Positions 1-8,353 of a stretch of DNA of 64,000 nt are shown in pieces. The notes beneath the pieces are model-generated. The model made no database searches and was not told the origin of the DNA. It saw only the letters and a program-made list of their open reading frames with translations. The stretch covers positions 124,001 through 188,000 of the forward strand of contig DXTB01000001.1 of assembly GCA_019410105.1 (NCBI GenBank), written 5' to 3'. The translations under genes and the position numbers were made by a program. Each line of letters opens with the position of its first letter. Position 1 is the first letter of the stretch. The stretch comes from Clostridiales bacterium. Lineage in GTDB: Bacteria; Bacillota_A; Clostridia; Oscillospirales; Oscillospiraceae.

Positions 1-66
1 CAATTTCCATTTGCTTTTTCTGGTGTTATCCTGAAACTATCAAAGGACTCGGAAAGGAACCCAGTC

Positions 67-171
67 ATGACCAACATCACCCGTTCTGCCGAATACCGTT
101 ACTTTAGCTTTACCTATTTTTATGGTAAGGCTTATTTCGGTTTGGCTGAAAATGTGTGTGATCGTGTCTGA
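67..171 (+). CDS. Phe/Tyr-rich attenuation leader peptide (34 aa)
   Basis: A 34-codon open frame starts at ATG 67, nine bases after a GGAAAGG ribosome binding site (51-57), and stops at TGA 169. Residues 10-24 read YRYFSFTYFYGKAYF, so nine of fifteen codons are Phe or Tyr; overall there are 4 Phe and 5 Tyr. Such codon runs let a ribosome sense charged tRNA-Phe and tRNA-Tyr. The frame sits directly before an intrinsic terminator and the aromatic biosynthesis operon, so it is very probably a transcription-attenuation leader peptide with no function of its own. The analogy is to enterobacterial pheA, pheST and trp leaders; the role here is inferred from codon content and the RNA structure downstream. 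Confidence 0.85.
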   Translation: MTNITRSAEYRYFSFTYFYGKAYFGLAENVCDRV

Positions 172-232
172 CGCCAGGAAAAGGCTATCAGTGCATGACG
201 ACCCGCAGCCGAACCGGCTGCGGGTCTTTTTT
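138..232 (+). promoter_or_regulatory. Attenuator: antiterminator and terminator hairpins upstream of aroF
   Basis: Segment 138-148 (cggtttggctg), just past the Phe/Tyr codon run of the leader peptide, pairs over 11 positions with 206-216 (cagccgaaccg), with a single G-U wobble. Segment 206-216 is also part of the 12-bp terminator stem 200-211/215-226, so the two structures exclude each other. A ribosome stalled on Phe or Tyr codons would leave 138-148 free and favour readthrough. A ribosome that reaches the stop codon at 169 would mask or pass 138-148 and let the terminator form. The arrangement is seen directly; the mechanism is inferred. Confidence 0.82.
200..232 (+). terminator. Intrinsic terminator of the aromatic operon leader
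   Basis: A perfect 12-bp stem (gacccgcagccg / cggctgcgggtc) with a 3-base loop is followed by six T residues at 227-232. It lies between the leader peptide and aroF and is the OFF state of the attenuator. Confidence 0.9.
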
Positions 233-266
233 GTACCAGCCCCATCATTTTTAGGAGGAATACAGT

Positions 267-1280
267 ATGATCGTCGTTCTGAAACAAAACCCCAACCGGG
301 ACCAGCTGGAGAGCCTGATCGCCTGGCTCCAGGAAAAGGGGATCATCATCCACACCAGCATCGGCGAGGCCCACACCATCTTAGGACTGGTGGGTGATAC
401 CAGCCAGCTGGACATCGACCTGATTGCCGCCCTGGACATCGTGGAGGATGTGAAACGGGTCCAGGAGCCCTACAAGAATGCCAACCGGAAGTTCCACCCG
501 GAGGACACGGTGGTGCAGGTGGGCAACACCCAGATCGGCGGCGGCAATCTGACCCTGATGGCGGGCCCCTGCTCTGTGGAGAGCGAGGAGCAGGTGGTGG
601 CCATTGCCAAAGCGGTGAAGGCCAGCGGCGCCACCATGCTGCGGGGGGGCGCCTTCAAGCCCCGGACCTCCCCCTACTCCTTCCAGGGCCTGGGGGCCAC
701 GGGTTTGGAGTACCTGAAGGTGGCCCGGCAGGAGACCGGCCTCCCCATCGTGACGGAGCTGATGGACCTGAGCCAGCTGCCCCTCTTCAAGGATGTGGAC
801 GTGATCCAGATCGGCGCCCGGAACATGCAGAACTTCGACCTACTCAAGGCCGTGGGCCATCAGGACAAGCCCGTCATGATCAAACGGGGCATGTCCGCCA
901 CCTACGAGGAGTGGCTGATGAGCGCCGAGTACGTCATGGCCGGCGGCAATGAGAATGTGATCCTCTGCGAGCGAGGTATCCGCACCTTTGAGAGCTACAC
1001 CCGCAACACCCTGGATCTGGCCTGCATCCCCGTGCTGCGGAAGCTGACCCACCTGCCCATCATCATCGATCCCAGCCATGCCACCGGCAAGAGCTGGCTG
1101 GTAGATCCCCTGGCCATGGGCGCCGTGGCCACCGGTGCCGACGGATTGCTGATCGAGGTCCACAACGACCCGGCCCATGCCCTGTGCGATGGCCCCCAGT
1201 CCCTGAAGCCGGAGGTGTTCGACGGCCTGGCGAAGAAGCTGCTGAAGCTCCATGACTTTATGAAGACGGTGGAGGAGTAA
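267..1280 (+). CDS. aroF: 3-deoxy-7-phosphoheptulonate (DAHP) synthase, type I-beta
   Basis: Condenses phosphoenolpyruvate and erythrose 4-phosphate to DAHP, the first shikimate step, in the cytoplasm. The 337-residue protein has an N-terminal ferredoxin-like regulatory domain (about residues 1-75), as in Thermotoga-type enzymes, then the barrel. Visible motifs are AGPCSVES (Cys102, metal ligand), LRGGAFKPRTSPYSFQG (125-141), IKRGMSATYEEW and IIDPSHATG (His271, metal ligand). AGGAGG at 253-258 places the ATG at 267. It is the first gene after the attenuator and is followed four bases later by tyrA. The regulatory domain is known in relatives to bind Tyr or Phe, so control probably acts both on the enzyme and on transcription. 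The family call is secure. Confidence 0.97.
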   Translation: MIVVLKQNPNRDQLESLIAWLQEKGIIIHTSIGEAHTILGLVGDTSQLDIDLIAALDIVEDVKRVQEPYKNANRKFHPEDTVVQVGNTQIGGGNLTLMAGPCSVESEEQVVAIAKAVKASGATMLRGGAFKPRTSPYSFQGLGATGLEYLKVARQETGLPIVTELMDLSQLPLFKDVDVIQIGARNMQNFDLLKAVGHQDKPVMIKRGMSATYEEWLMSAEYVMAGGNENVILCERGIRTFESYTRNTLDLACIPVLRKLTHLPIIIDPSHATGKSWLVDPLAMGAVATGADGLLIEVHNDPAHALCDGPQSLKPEVFDGLAKKLLKLHDFMKTVEE

Positions 1281-1283
1281 GAC

Positions 1284-2120
1284 ATGAATGTTGCCATCGT
1301 CGGCCTGGGCCTCATCGGCGGGTCCATGGCCAAGAGCATCAAGAACCGCACCAGCCACACCGTCTGGGGCATAGACCTGAACGCGGAGACCATGACCATG
1401 GCCCGGATGTGCGGCGCCATCGACGCCCCCCTGACGGAGGAGAACCTGCCCCAGGCGGATCTGATCCTGGTGGCGATCCGGCCCGGCGCCGCCATCGAGT
1501 GGGTCCGGCAGCACGCGCCGCAGATCGCCAAGTCCGCCATTCTGGTAGACCTGTGCGGCGTGAAGCGGACCGTGGTGGCGGCCATCGCCCCCATCGCAGA
1601 GGAACGCGGCTTCTCCTACATCGGCGGCCACCCCATGGCCGGTAAGGAGCGGGGCGGCTTCACCGCCTCCGCAGAGGACCTGTACGTGGGAGCATCTATG
1701 ATCCTGACGCCGGACAAGCGGACGGATATGCGGCTGCTGGAGACGCTGAAGGCCTTCTTTCTGGACCTGGGCTTTGCGGGCCTCACCTTTTCAACGCCGG
1801 AGGAGCACGACCGCATCATCGCCTTTACTTCCCAGCTGGCCCATATCGTCTCCAGCGCCTATGTGAAGTCGCCGGAGGCCCAGAAGCGCCGAGGCTTTTC
1901 CGCCGGCAGCTTTCAGGATATGACCCGGGTGGCCCGTCTGGATGAGGACATGTGGACCGAGCTGTTTCTGGACGATGAGGACTTCCTCACCGCCGAGCTG
2001 GAAGAGCTGATCGGCCACCTGACGGACTACCGCAACGCCTTGCGGGCCAAGGATACTCAGCGGCTGCACGATTTGCTGAAGGAGGGCCGGGAGCTGAAGG
2101 CCACCGCCGGCGGCAACTGA
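1284..2120 (+). CDS. tyrA: Prephenate dehydrogenase
   Basis: Oxidatively decarboxylates prephenate to 4-hydroxyphenylpyruvate, committing flux to tyrosine. The 278-residue protein opens with a Rossmann dinucleotide-binding motif GLGLIGG (residues 7-13) and carries the conserved GGHPMAGKERGG segment that holds the catalytic histidine. The C-terminal half is the helical dimerisation domain, and I see no ACT domain, so end-product control would rest on AroF and the attenuator. The ATG lies three bases after the aroF stop, and its ribosome binding site (GGAGGAG) is inside the aroF 3' end, which implies translational coupling. Confidence 0.96.
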   Translation: MNVAIVGLGLIGGSMAKSIKNRTSHTVWGIDLNAETMTMARMCGAIDAPLTEENLPQADLILVAIRPGAAIEWVRQHAPQIAKSAILVDLCGVKRTVVAAIAPIAEERGFSYIGGHPMAGKERGGFTASAEDLYVGASMILTPDKRTDMRLLETLKAFFLDLGFAGLTFSTPEEHDRIIAFTSQLAHIVSSAYVKSPEAQKRRGFSAGSFQDMTRVARLDEDMWTELFLDDEDFLTAELEELIGHLTDYRNALRAKDTQRLHDLLKEGRELKATAGGN

Positions 2121-2170
2121 CCTATTTCCGGCGCCGCTGCGCGACATGATTCTATAAAAGGAGTTTTTCG

Positions 2171-3241
2171 ATGTTTGACTCCATCCGAACCATTCCCGTC
2201 CGGGTCCGGCCGCCCTATGATGTGCGCATTGGCAGCGGCCTGCTTGGCCGGTGCGGGGACTATCTGGCCGCGCTGCTGGGACAGCGGAGGATCGCCGTTC
2301 TGGCCGACGACACCGTGGCCTCCCTGTACCTGGACACCGTCACCGCCGCTCTGGAGGACGCGGGCTTTGCCGTCTGCTCCCATATCTTCCCCTCCGGGGA
2401 GGGGCGCAAGAATCTCTCCACCCTGACAGAGCTGCTGGAGTTCCTGGCGTCGGAGCATCTGACCCGCACGGACTGCGTGGCCGCCCTGGGCGGCGGCGTC
2501 ACTGGGGACATGGCGGGCTTTGCTGCCGCCGTGTACCTCCGGGGCATCCGGTATGTCCAGCTGCCCACCACCCTGCTGGCGGCGGTGGACTCCTCCGTGG
2601 GGGGTAAGACCGCCGTGGACCTGACCGCCGGGAAGAACCTGGCCGGGGCCTTCTGCCAGCCTGCCGCCGTGATCTGCGACACGGACTGCCTGAAGACCCT
2701 GCCCCCCGACGTGTTTGCCGACGGGGCCGCCGAGGCCGTCAAGACCGGCGTGCTCTCTGACGAAGCCCTGTTCGCCCTGTTTGAGGACGGCACCCTCACC
2801 GCCGACCCCGGCGAGGTCATCGCCCGGTGCGTCGCCTACAAGGCCGGCGTGGTGGAGCGGGACGAGAAGGAGCAGGGGGAGCGGAAGCTTTTGAACCTGG
2901 GCCATACTGTGGGCCACGCCATCGAGAAGTGCAGCGGCTATGTTATCCCCCATGGCCACGCCGTGGCGGCGGGGCTGGCCGTCATCGCCCGGGCTGCGGA
3001 GGCCCTGGGCTGGACGGAGGAGTCCCTGGCGGCGCGAATCACCGCCTGCCTTTCTAAAAATGGCCTGCCCACCGGGACAGACTACTCTGCTGAAGCCCTG
3101 GCGGAGGCAGCCCTTTCCGACAAGAAGCGCGCCGGTGGGGATATTACCCTGGTGGTCCCCCGGAAGATCGGCCATTGCGAGCTGCGGAAGGTGCCGGTGG
3201 CGGACCTGCTGCCCATCATCCGGGCAGGACTGGAGGCGTAA
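2171..3241 (+). CDS. aroB: 3-dehydroquinate synthase
   Basis: Converts DAHP to 3-dehydroquinate using NAD and a divalent metal. The 356-residue length is usual. NAD-site motifs GGGVTGDMAGF and TTLLAAVDSSVGGKTAVDL are present, and the metal-binding histidines are in LNLGHTVGHAIE and VIPHGHAVAAGL. AAAAGGAG about eight bases upstream supports ATG 2171. The 50-base gap after tyrA is the longest inside the operon, but I see no terminator in it. The stop codon directly abuts the aroA start (TAAATG). Confidence 0.97.
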   Translation: MFDSIRTIPVRVRPPYDVRIGSGLLGRCGDYLAALLGQRRIAVLADDTVASLYLDTVTAALEDAGFAVCSHIFPSGEGRKNLSTLTELLEFLASEHLTRTDCVAALGGGVTGDMAGFAAAVYLRGIRYVQLPTTLLAAVDSSVGGKTAVDLTAGKNLAGAFCQPAAVICDTDCLKTLPPDVFADGAAEAVKTGVLSDEALFALFEDGTLTADPGEVIARCVAYKAGVVERDEKEQGERKLLNLGHTVGHAIEKCSGYVIPHGHAVAAGLAVIARAAEALGWTEESLAARITACLSKNGLPTGTDYSAEALAEAALSDKKRAGGDITLVVPRKIGHCELRKVPVADLLPIIRAGLEA

Positions 3242-4486
3242 ATGGACCTTCAAATCACCCCGAAAAAACTCTCCGGCGCCGTGACGCCGCCCTCCAGCAA
3301 GTCCCAGGCCCACCGATTGCTGATCGCCGCTGCTCTCAGCGGCGGGATCAGCGTCATCCACGGCCTGGCGGACTCCCAGGACATCCGGGCCACCCGCCGG
3401 TGCCTGTCTGCCATGTGTGCCGGGATGGAGGATCTGCCGGATGGCACCCTCCGGGTCCACGGACTGGGAAACGGCATCGTCATCGCACCTCCCTATGCCC
3501 TGCTGGACTGCGGGGAATCGGGCTCTACCCTGCGCTTCCTGATCCCCGTGGGCCTGCTGATACAGGGAGAGGCGTCCTTCACCGGCCGAGGCCGGCTGAT
3601 GGAGCGCCCGCTGAAGCCCTACGAGGACCTGTTCCGGGAGAAGGGCATCGCCTGGAAGCTGGCGGACAACGTCCTCACCGTAAACGGCGGTCGGGGATAC
3701 GGTACCCTGGCCCTGGACCCGGGGACATACCGCCTGCCCGGCAACGTATCCAGCCAGTTCTTCACAGGGCTGCTGTTCGTCATGCCCCTGCTGGAGGGAG
3801 ACTCTACCCTGGTGTCCACCACGCCCCTGGAGAGCCGGGACTACCTGGAGATGACCCGGCAGGCTCAGGCCGCTGCCGGTGTCACCAGCCGGTGGCTGGA
3901 CGAAAACACGCTCTTCGTCCCTGGAGGCCAGACCTACCAGTCCTTTGAGGCCACGGCGGAGGCGGACTGGTCCCAGGCGGGGTTCTGGTACGCCGCCGAT
4001 TTCCTGGACAGCCGTGTGGACATCCGGGGCCTGAATCCCGACTCTGCGCAGGGGGACAAGGCAGTCAGCGAACTCTACTGGCGGCTGGCTCGGCCCGGGG
4101 ACACGGAGATCGATGTCTCCGGATGCCCCGACCTGCTGCCGCCTCTGGCAGTGATGGCGGCGGCCCGTTCCGGTACCACCCGGTTCGTGAACGCTGCCCG
4201 GCTGCGGATGAAGGAGAGCGACCGGCTTTCCACCACCGCCGCCCTGCTGACCGCCCTGGGCGGACGGGCGGAGGAGGGGCCGGACTTTCTGACAGTCCAC
4301 GGCGGGACGCTCACCGGCGGCATGGTGGACTGCGCCAACGACCACCGGATCGCCATGGCGGCTGCCATCGCCGCTACCGCCTGTACCGGCCCCGTCACGG
4401 TGCTGGGGGCCCAATGCGTGCAGAAGTCCTACCCGGATTTCTGGGAGGTGTACAAGAACCTGGGAGGTGATATCCATGTCCTCTGA
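3242..4486 (+). CDS. aroA: 3-phosphoshikimate 1-carboxyvinyltransferase (EPSP synthase)
   Basis: Transfers the enolpyruvyl group of PEP to shikimate 3-phosphate. The 414-residue protein shows the two-domain EPSP synthase signatures: SSKSQAHRLLIAAALSGG near the N terminus, DCGESGSTLRFLIPVGLL, RGRLMERPLKPYEDLF, and the C-terminal RLRMKESDRLS and NDHRIAMAAAIAA. The N-terminal PPSSKSQAHR replaces the common PGSKS, as in many Clostridia. The start immediately follows the aroB stop with no separate ribosome binding site, so translation is probably coupled. Its 3' end overlaps aroC by 11 bases. Confidence 0.96.
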   Translation: MDLQITPKKLSGAVTPPSSKSQAHRLLIAAALSGGISVIHGLADSQDIRATRRCLSAMCAGMEDLPDGTLRVHGLGNGIVIAPPYALLDCGESGSTLRFLIPVGLLIQGEASFTGRGRLMERPLKPYEDLFREKGIAWKLADNVLTVNGGRGYGTLALDPGTYRLPGNVSSQFFTGLLFVMPLLEGDSTLVSTTPLESRDYLEMTRQAQAAAGVTSRWLDENTLFVPGGQTYQSFEATAEADWSQAGFWYAADFLDSRVDIRGLNPDSAQGDKAVSELYWRLARPGDTEIDVSGCPDLLPPLAVMAAARSGTTRFVNAARLRMKESDRLSTTAALLTALGGRAEEGPDFLTVHGGTLTGGMVDCANDHRIAMAAAIAATACTGPVTVLGAQCVQKSYPDFWEVYKNLGGDIHVL

Positions 4487-5567
4487 ATTCGGCAGTCTCC
4501 TGAAAATCTCTGTCTTCGGCCAATCCCATGGAAGGGCCATCGGCGTGGTGGTGGATGGCCTGCCCGCCGGGGAGGCCATCGACCTGGAGGAGCTGAACGC
4601 CTTCCTGGCCCGGCGGAAGCCGGGGAAGAGCCCCCTTTCCACCGCCCGGAGGGAGGCCGACGCGCCGGTGTTCCTCTCCGGCCTGGAAAACGGCGTCACC
4701 TGTGGAGCCCCTCTGTGCGCGGTCATCGAAAATGGAGACCAGCACTCATCGGACTATGACGCCCTGCGGGACAAGCCCCGGCCCGGCCACGCAGACTACA
4801 CTGCATTTGTCAAGTGGGGCGGGCAGGCGGACATGCGGGGCGGCGGCCACTTCTCCGGCCGGCTGACGGCGCCCCTGTGTATCGCCGGCGGCATCGCCAA
4901 GCAGATTCTCTCCCGCCGGGGCGTATACGTAGGGGCCCACCTCCAGTCCGTGGGGACGGTGGCGGATGCATTATTCCCCCTGCGGCCCACGAAGGAGCTG
5001 TTTGACGCCGTGGCTGCCAAGCCATTCCCGGTGCTGGACGACCAGGCGGGGGAGCGGATGCAGGCGCTGATTCTGGAGGCCCGGAAAAATCTGGATTCTG
5101 TGGGAGGCGTCGTTGAGTGTGCCGCCACGGGCCTTCCCGCCGGACTGGGGGAGCCCATGTTCGGCGGCGTGGAAAACCGGCTGGCCGCCGCCCTCTTCGG
5201 CATCCCCGCCGTGAAGGGCGTGGAGTTTGGGGACGGCTTCGCCGCCGCCCGGTCCCGGGGGTCCGAAAACAACGACCCCTTTGTGATGGAGGACGGCCGG
5301 GTGCAGACAGAGACCAACCACGCGGGCGGCATTCTGGGGGGAATCACCAGCGGAATGCCCATCGTCCTGCGGACGGCCATGAAGCCCACACCGTCCATCG
5401 CCCAGCCCCAGCGGACGGTCAGCCTGTCCGCCGGAGAGAATGCGGAGCTTGTGATCCACGGGCGGCACGACCCCTGCATTGCCCACCGGGCGGTCCCGGT
5501 GGTGGAGGCAGTTACTGCCGCCGTGCTGTTAGATTTATTATTGGAGGGACATCATGGAACTTTCTGA
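4476..5567 (+). CDS. aroC: Chorismate synthase
   Basis: Eliminates phosphate from EPSP to give chorismate, using reduced FMN. The protein is 363 residues. The signatures SVFGQSHGRAIGVVVDGLPA, the basic SPLSTARREAD region and MRGGGHFSGRLTAPL are present. The C-terminal LVIHGRHDPCIAHRAVPVVE is the last conserved block. I start at ATG 4476 (MSSEFGSL), eight bases after GGGAGG at 4462-4467; an in-frame GTG at 4467 overlaps that site and is less likely. It overlaps both aroA and pheA, which suggests tight translational coupling. Confidence 0.96.
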   Translation: MSSEFGSLLKISVFGQSHGRAIGVVVDGLPAGEAIDLEELNAFLARRKPGKSPLSTARREADAPVFLSGLENGVTCGAPLCAVIENGDQHSSDYDALRDKPRPGHADYTAFVKWGGQADMRGGGHFSGRLTAPLCIAGGIAKQILSRRGVYVGAHLQSVGTVADALFPLRPTKELFDAVAAKPFPVLDDQAGERMQALILEARKNLDSVGGVVECAATGLPAGLGEPMFGGVENRLAAALFGIPAVKGVEFGDGFAAARSRGSENNDPFVMEDGRVQTETNHAGGILGGITSGMPIVLRTAMKPTPSIAQPQRTVSLSAGENAELVIHGRHDPCIAHRAVPVVEAVTAAVLLDLLLEGHHGTF

Positions 5568-6690
5568 GATTCGCGAGAAGATCGACGCAGTGGACGAGCA
5601 GCTGCTGGACCTGTTCCTGCAGCGCATGGACCTGTCCGACGAGGTGGCTGCCTACAAGAATGCGCACCATCTGCCCATTTTGAACAAAGAACGGGAGCGG
5701 GCCATCCTGGCCAAGGTGACGGAGAAATCCGGGGAGCGGGAGCGGTATGCCTACCACCTGTTCTCCACCCTGTTCGAGCTGGCCCGGTCCCGGCAGGCAG
5801 AGCTGATCTCCGCCCCCACCAAGGCGGCCGCCCAAGTCCGCGCCTCTCTGGAGGCCGGTACCTCGGTCTTTCCCCAGACGGGCCTAGTGGCCTGTCAGGG
5901 CGTGGAGGGGGCCAACTCCCAGGTGGCCTGTGACCGGCTGCTGCCCCGGGGCAACATCGTATATGTGAAGACCTTCCAGGCTGTGGTGTCCGCTGTGGAG
6001 TCCGGCCTGTGCAGGTTCGGCGTGCTGCCTATCGAGAACAGCTCCAACGGCTCCGTCCGGGCGGTGTACGAGCTGCTGCAGGACCATAACCTCTCCATCG
6101 TCCGGTCCACCCGGCTGTGCATCCGGCACGAGCTGCTGACGCTGCCCGGCGTGAAGATGGAGGACATCACGGAGATCTACTCCCACGAGCAGGCCATCGG
6201 CCAGTGCAGCAAGTTCCTGAACAGCCTCAACGGCGTCCGTGTCATCCCCTGTGACAACACCGCCATGGCCGCCAAGATGGTGGCGGAGAAGGGCGACCGC
6301 CACGCCGCCGCCATCTCCTCCCACCCCTGCGCGGCGTTGTACGGCCTGACCTGCCTCAACGACAGCATCCAGGACAGCGACAACAACTACACCCGGTTCA
6401 TCTGCATCACCAAGGATCCGGTGATCTATGCCGGCGCCAACCGGATCAGCCTGATTATCGCCTTTGACAACCGGCCCGGCGCCCTGTATGAAATCCTCTC
6501 CAAGCTGGCGGCACTGGACATCAACATGACGAAGCTGGAGTCCTGCCCCGTGGCGGGAAGTGACTTTGAGTTTGTTTTCTTCCTGGAGCTGGACGCCTCC
6601 GTCCAGGATCCCAGCGTCCTGGCCATGCTGGAGGAGATGGAGCGCGGCTGTGCCGAGTTCCAGTTCTTGGGCAACTACGCGGAAGTCTGA
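5554..6690 (+). CDS. pheA: Bifunctional chorismate mutase / prephenate dehydratase (P-protein)
   Basis: Rearranges chorismate to prephenate and converts that to phenylpyruvate. The 378-residue protein has an AroQ-type mutase domain (about 1-88, starting MELSEIREKIDAVDEQLLDL), a dehydratase domain (about 105-280, with the conserved Thr-Arg-Phe in NNYTRFICITKDP) and a C-terminal ACT domain (about 295-378). The ACT Phe-binding motifs read GALYEIL and ESCP, where E. coli-type enzymes have GALV and ESRP. The gene overlaps aroC by 14 bases. With tyrA in the same operon, both aromatic branches are present, and the mutase serves both. Confidence 0.95.
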   Translation: MELSEIREKIDAVDEQLLDLFLQRMDLSDEVAAYKNAHHLPILNKERERAILAKVTEKSGERERYAYHLFSTLFELARSRQAELISAPTKAAAQVRASLEAGTSVFPQTGLVACQGVEGANSQVACDRLLPRGNIVYVKTFQAVVSAVESGLCRFGVLPIENSSNGSVRAVYELLQDHNLSIVRSTRLCIRHELLTLPGVKMEDITEIYSHEQAIGQCSKFLNSLNGVRVIPCDNTAMAAKMVAEKGDRHAAAISSHPCAALYGLTCLNDSIQDSDNNYTRFICITKDPVIYAGANRISLIIAFDNRPGALYEILSKLAALDINMTKLESCPVAGSDFEFVFFLELDASVQDPSVLAMLEEMERGCAEFQFLGNYAEV

Positions 6691-6693
6691 GCC

Positions 6694-7938
6694 ATGGATG
6701 AGCGGATTTACGGCCTGCTGGGCCGGAAGCTGGGCCACAGCTGGTCCGTCCCCATCCATGCCGCCCTGGGCAACGGCGCCTACCGCCTTCTCGAGCTGGA
6801 GCCGGATGGACTGGCTCCCTTTCTTCACCGGAAGGACATCGGCGGCCTGAACGTCACCATCCCCTACAAGCGGGACGTGATGCCCCTGTGCGATGAGATC
6901 GACCCGGCGGCGGAGGCCATCGGCAGCGTCAACACCATCGTCCGGTGTGCAGACGGCAAGCTGGTGGGCTATAATACGGACATCGACGGCTTCCTCTATA
7001 TGGCCCGCCGGGCGGGTATCTCCCTGTCAGGGAAAAAAGTCGTGATTTTGGGCAGCGGCGGGGCGTCTCTGACGGCCCAGACCGCCGCCCGGCAGGGGGG
7101 CGCGGCCGAGGTCGTGGTGGTATCCCGTTTCGGTCCGGACAACTATGACAACCTCTCTCGCCACGCTGACGCGGAGATCCTGGTGAACGCCACTCCGGTG
7201 GGCATGTACCCCGGCAACGGCCAGTCTCCCGTGGACCTGTCCGTATTTCCCGTCTGTCAGGGGGTGCTGGACGTCATCTACAATCCCCGGCGCACGGCCC
7301 TGCTGCTGCAGGCGGAGGCGCGGAGCATCCCCTGCTCTGACGGACTGCCCATGTTGGTGGCCCAGGCGGTGGCGGCAGAGGAGCGGTTCTTCAACAGGTC
7401 CATTCCCGCCGGTGAGAATGAGCGGATTTTGGTTCAGCTCCGGCGGGAGATGACCAATCTCATCCTGATCGGTATGCCCGGCAGTGGCAAGACCACGGTG
7501 GGGGAGGCGCTCTCCCGCCTCACCGGCCGGGAGGCCGTGGATCTGGACCAGATGATCGAAACCACCGCCGGCTGTTCCATCCCGGAGATCTTCCAGCGTG
7601 AAGGCGAGTCCGGCTTCCGGGCCCGGGAGCGGGCCGCCGCGGAGGAGGCTGGGAAGCGCACAGGTGTCATCCTCCTCACCGGCGGCGGTATCATCAAGAC
7701 GGCGGAAAACTACGCGGCCCTCCATCAGAACGGCCGCATCTATCAGCTGGTGCGGGATCTCAGCCTGCTGCCCACCGAGGGCCGGCCCCTGTCCCAGGAG
7801 GCGGATCTGGCCGCCATGTGGCGGGAGCGGGCGCCCCTGTACGCCCGATTCCGGGACGTGGAGATTGACAACAGCGGCACGGTGGAGGACACCGCCGCCG
7901 CCATCTGGAGGGATTTTTGTGCACATTCTGGTAGTTAA
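6694..7938 (+). CDS. aroE/aroK: Shikimate dehydrogenase - shikimate kinase fusion
   Basis: One 414-residue chain carries two pathway steps that are usually separate proteins. Residues 1 to about 250 are shikimate dehydrogenase (3-dehydroshikimate to shikimate, NADPH): the catalytic Lys is in NVTIPYKRDV and the Asp in YNTDIDGFLY, with ILGSGGASLTAQ as the nucleotide fold. From Met253 to the end is shikimate kinase: Walker A GMPGSGKTTVGE, DLDQMIE, FRARERAA and TGGGIIKT. The dehydrogenase precedes the kinase, although the reactions flank no intermediate enzyme, so channelling of shikimate is possible. The gene begins three bases after pheA and overlaps aroQ by 20 bases. Confidence 0.94.
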   Translation: MDERIYGLLGRKLGHSWSVPIHAALGNGAYRLLELEPDGLAPFLHRKDIGGLNVTIPYKRDVMPLCDEIDPAAEAIGSVNTIVRCADGKLVGYNTDIDGFLYMARRAGISLSGKKVVILGSGGASLTAQTAARQGGAAEVVVVSRFGPDNYDNLSRHADAEILVNATPVGMYPGNGQSPVDLSVFPVCQGVLDVIYNPRRTALLLQAEARSIPCSDGLPMLVAQAVAAEERFFNRSIPAGENERILVQLRREMTNLILIGMPGSGKTTVGEALSRLTGREAVDLDQMIETTAGCSIPEIFQREGESGFRARERAAAEEAGKRTGVILLTGGGIIKTAENYAALHQNGRIYQLVRDLSLLPTEGRPLSQEADLAAMWRERAPLYARFRDVEIDNSGTVEDTAAAIWRDFCAHSGS

Positions 7939-8353
7939 CGGCCCCAACATGAACATGCTGGGAATCCGCCAGCCGGAGATCTACGGCCATGAGACCTATG
8001 AGGACCTGAAGGCGCTGATCCGGGCGGAGGCGGACCGGCTGGGCGTGTCCGTCTCCTTCTTCCAGTCCAACCACGAGGGGGCCCTGGTGGACGCCATCCA
8101 GCAGGCATACTTCGACCATGTGGACGGCATCATCATCAACCCGGCAGCCTACACCCACACCAGTGTGGCCCTGCTGGATGCCGTGAAGGCGGTGGGGATC
8201 CCCACGGTGGAGGTCCACGTCTCCGACCCGGACAGCCGGGAGGAGTTCCGCCGTGTCTCCTACATCCGGGCCGCCTGCGCGGCCACCATCCGGGGCCATG
8301 GGCTCCAGGGATATGTGGAGGCCCTGCGGTTTCTCTGCGGCGCGGACGCTTGA
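7919..8353 (+). CDS. aroQ: 3-dehydroquinate dehydratase, type II
   Basis: Dehydrates 3-dehydroquinate to 3-dehydroshikimate. The type II dodecameric enzyme is about 145 residues, and this one is 144. The conserved N-terminal ILVVNGPNMNMLGIRQPEIYG carries the mobile-loop arginine and the catalytic Tyr; further on are SNHEGALVDAI, IINPAAYTHTSVALLDA and VEVHVSDPDSREEFR. The best start is GTG 7919 with GGAGGG at 7906-7912, inside the aroK end. Longer upstream readings are not supported by homology. It is the last gene of the aromatic operon; its stop codon overlaps the csoR promoter. Confidence 0.94.
   Translation: MHILVVNGPNMNMLGIRQPEIYGHETYEDLKALIRAEADRLGVSVSFFQSNHEGALVDAIQQAYFDHVDGIIINPAAYTHTSVALLDAVKAVGIPTVEVHVSDPDSREEFRRVSYIRAACAATIRGHGLQGYVEALRFLCGADA

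Noticed and set aside
2057..4726. Very long open frame (889 codons) on the minus strand opposite aroB, aroA and aroC
   Set aside because: It is an artefact of high-GC codon usage opposite three genes with clear family motifs; its translation is low-complexity Gly/Arg/Gln-rich with no domain.
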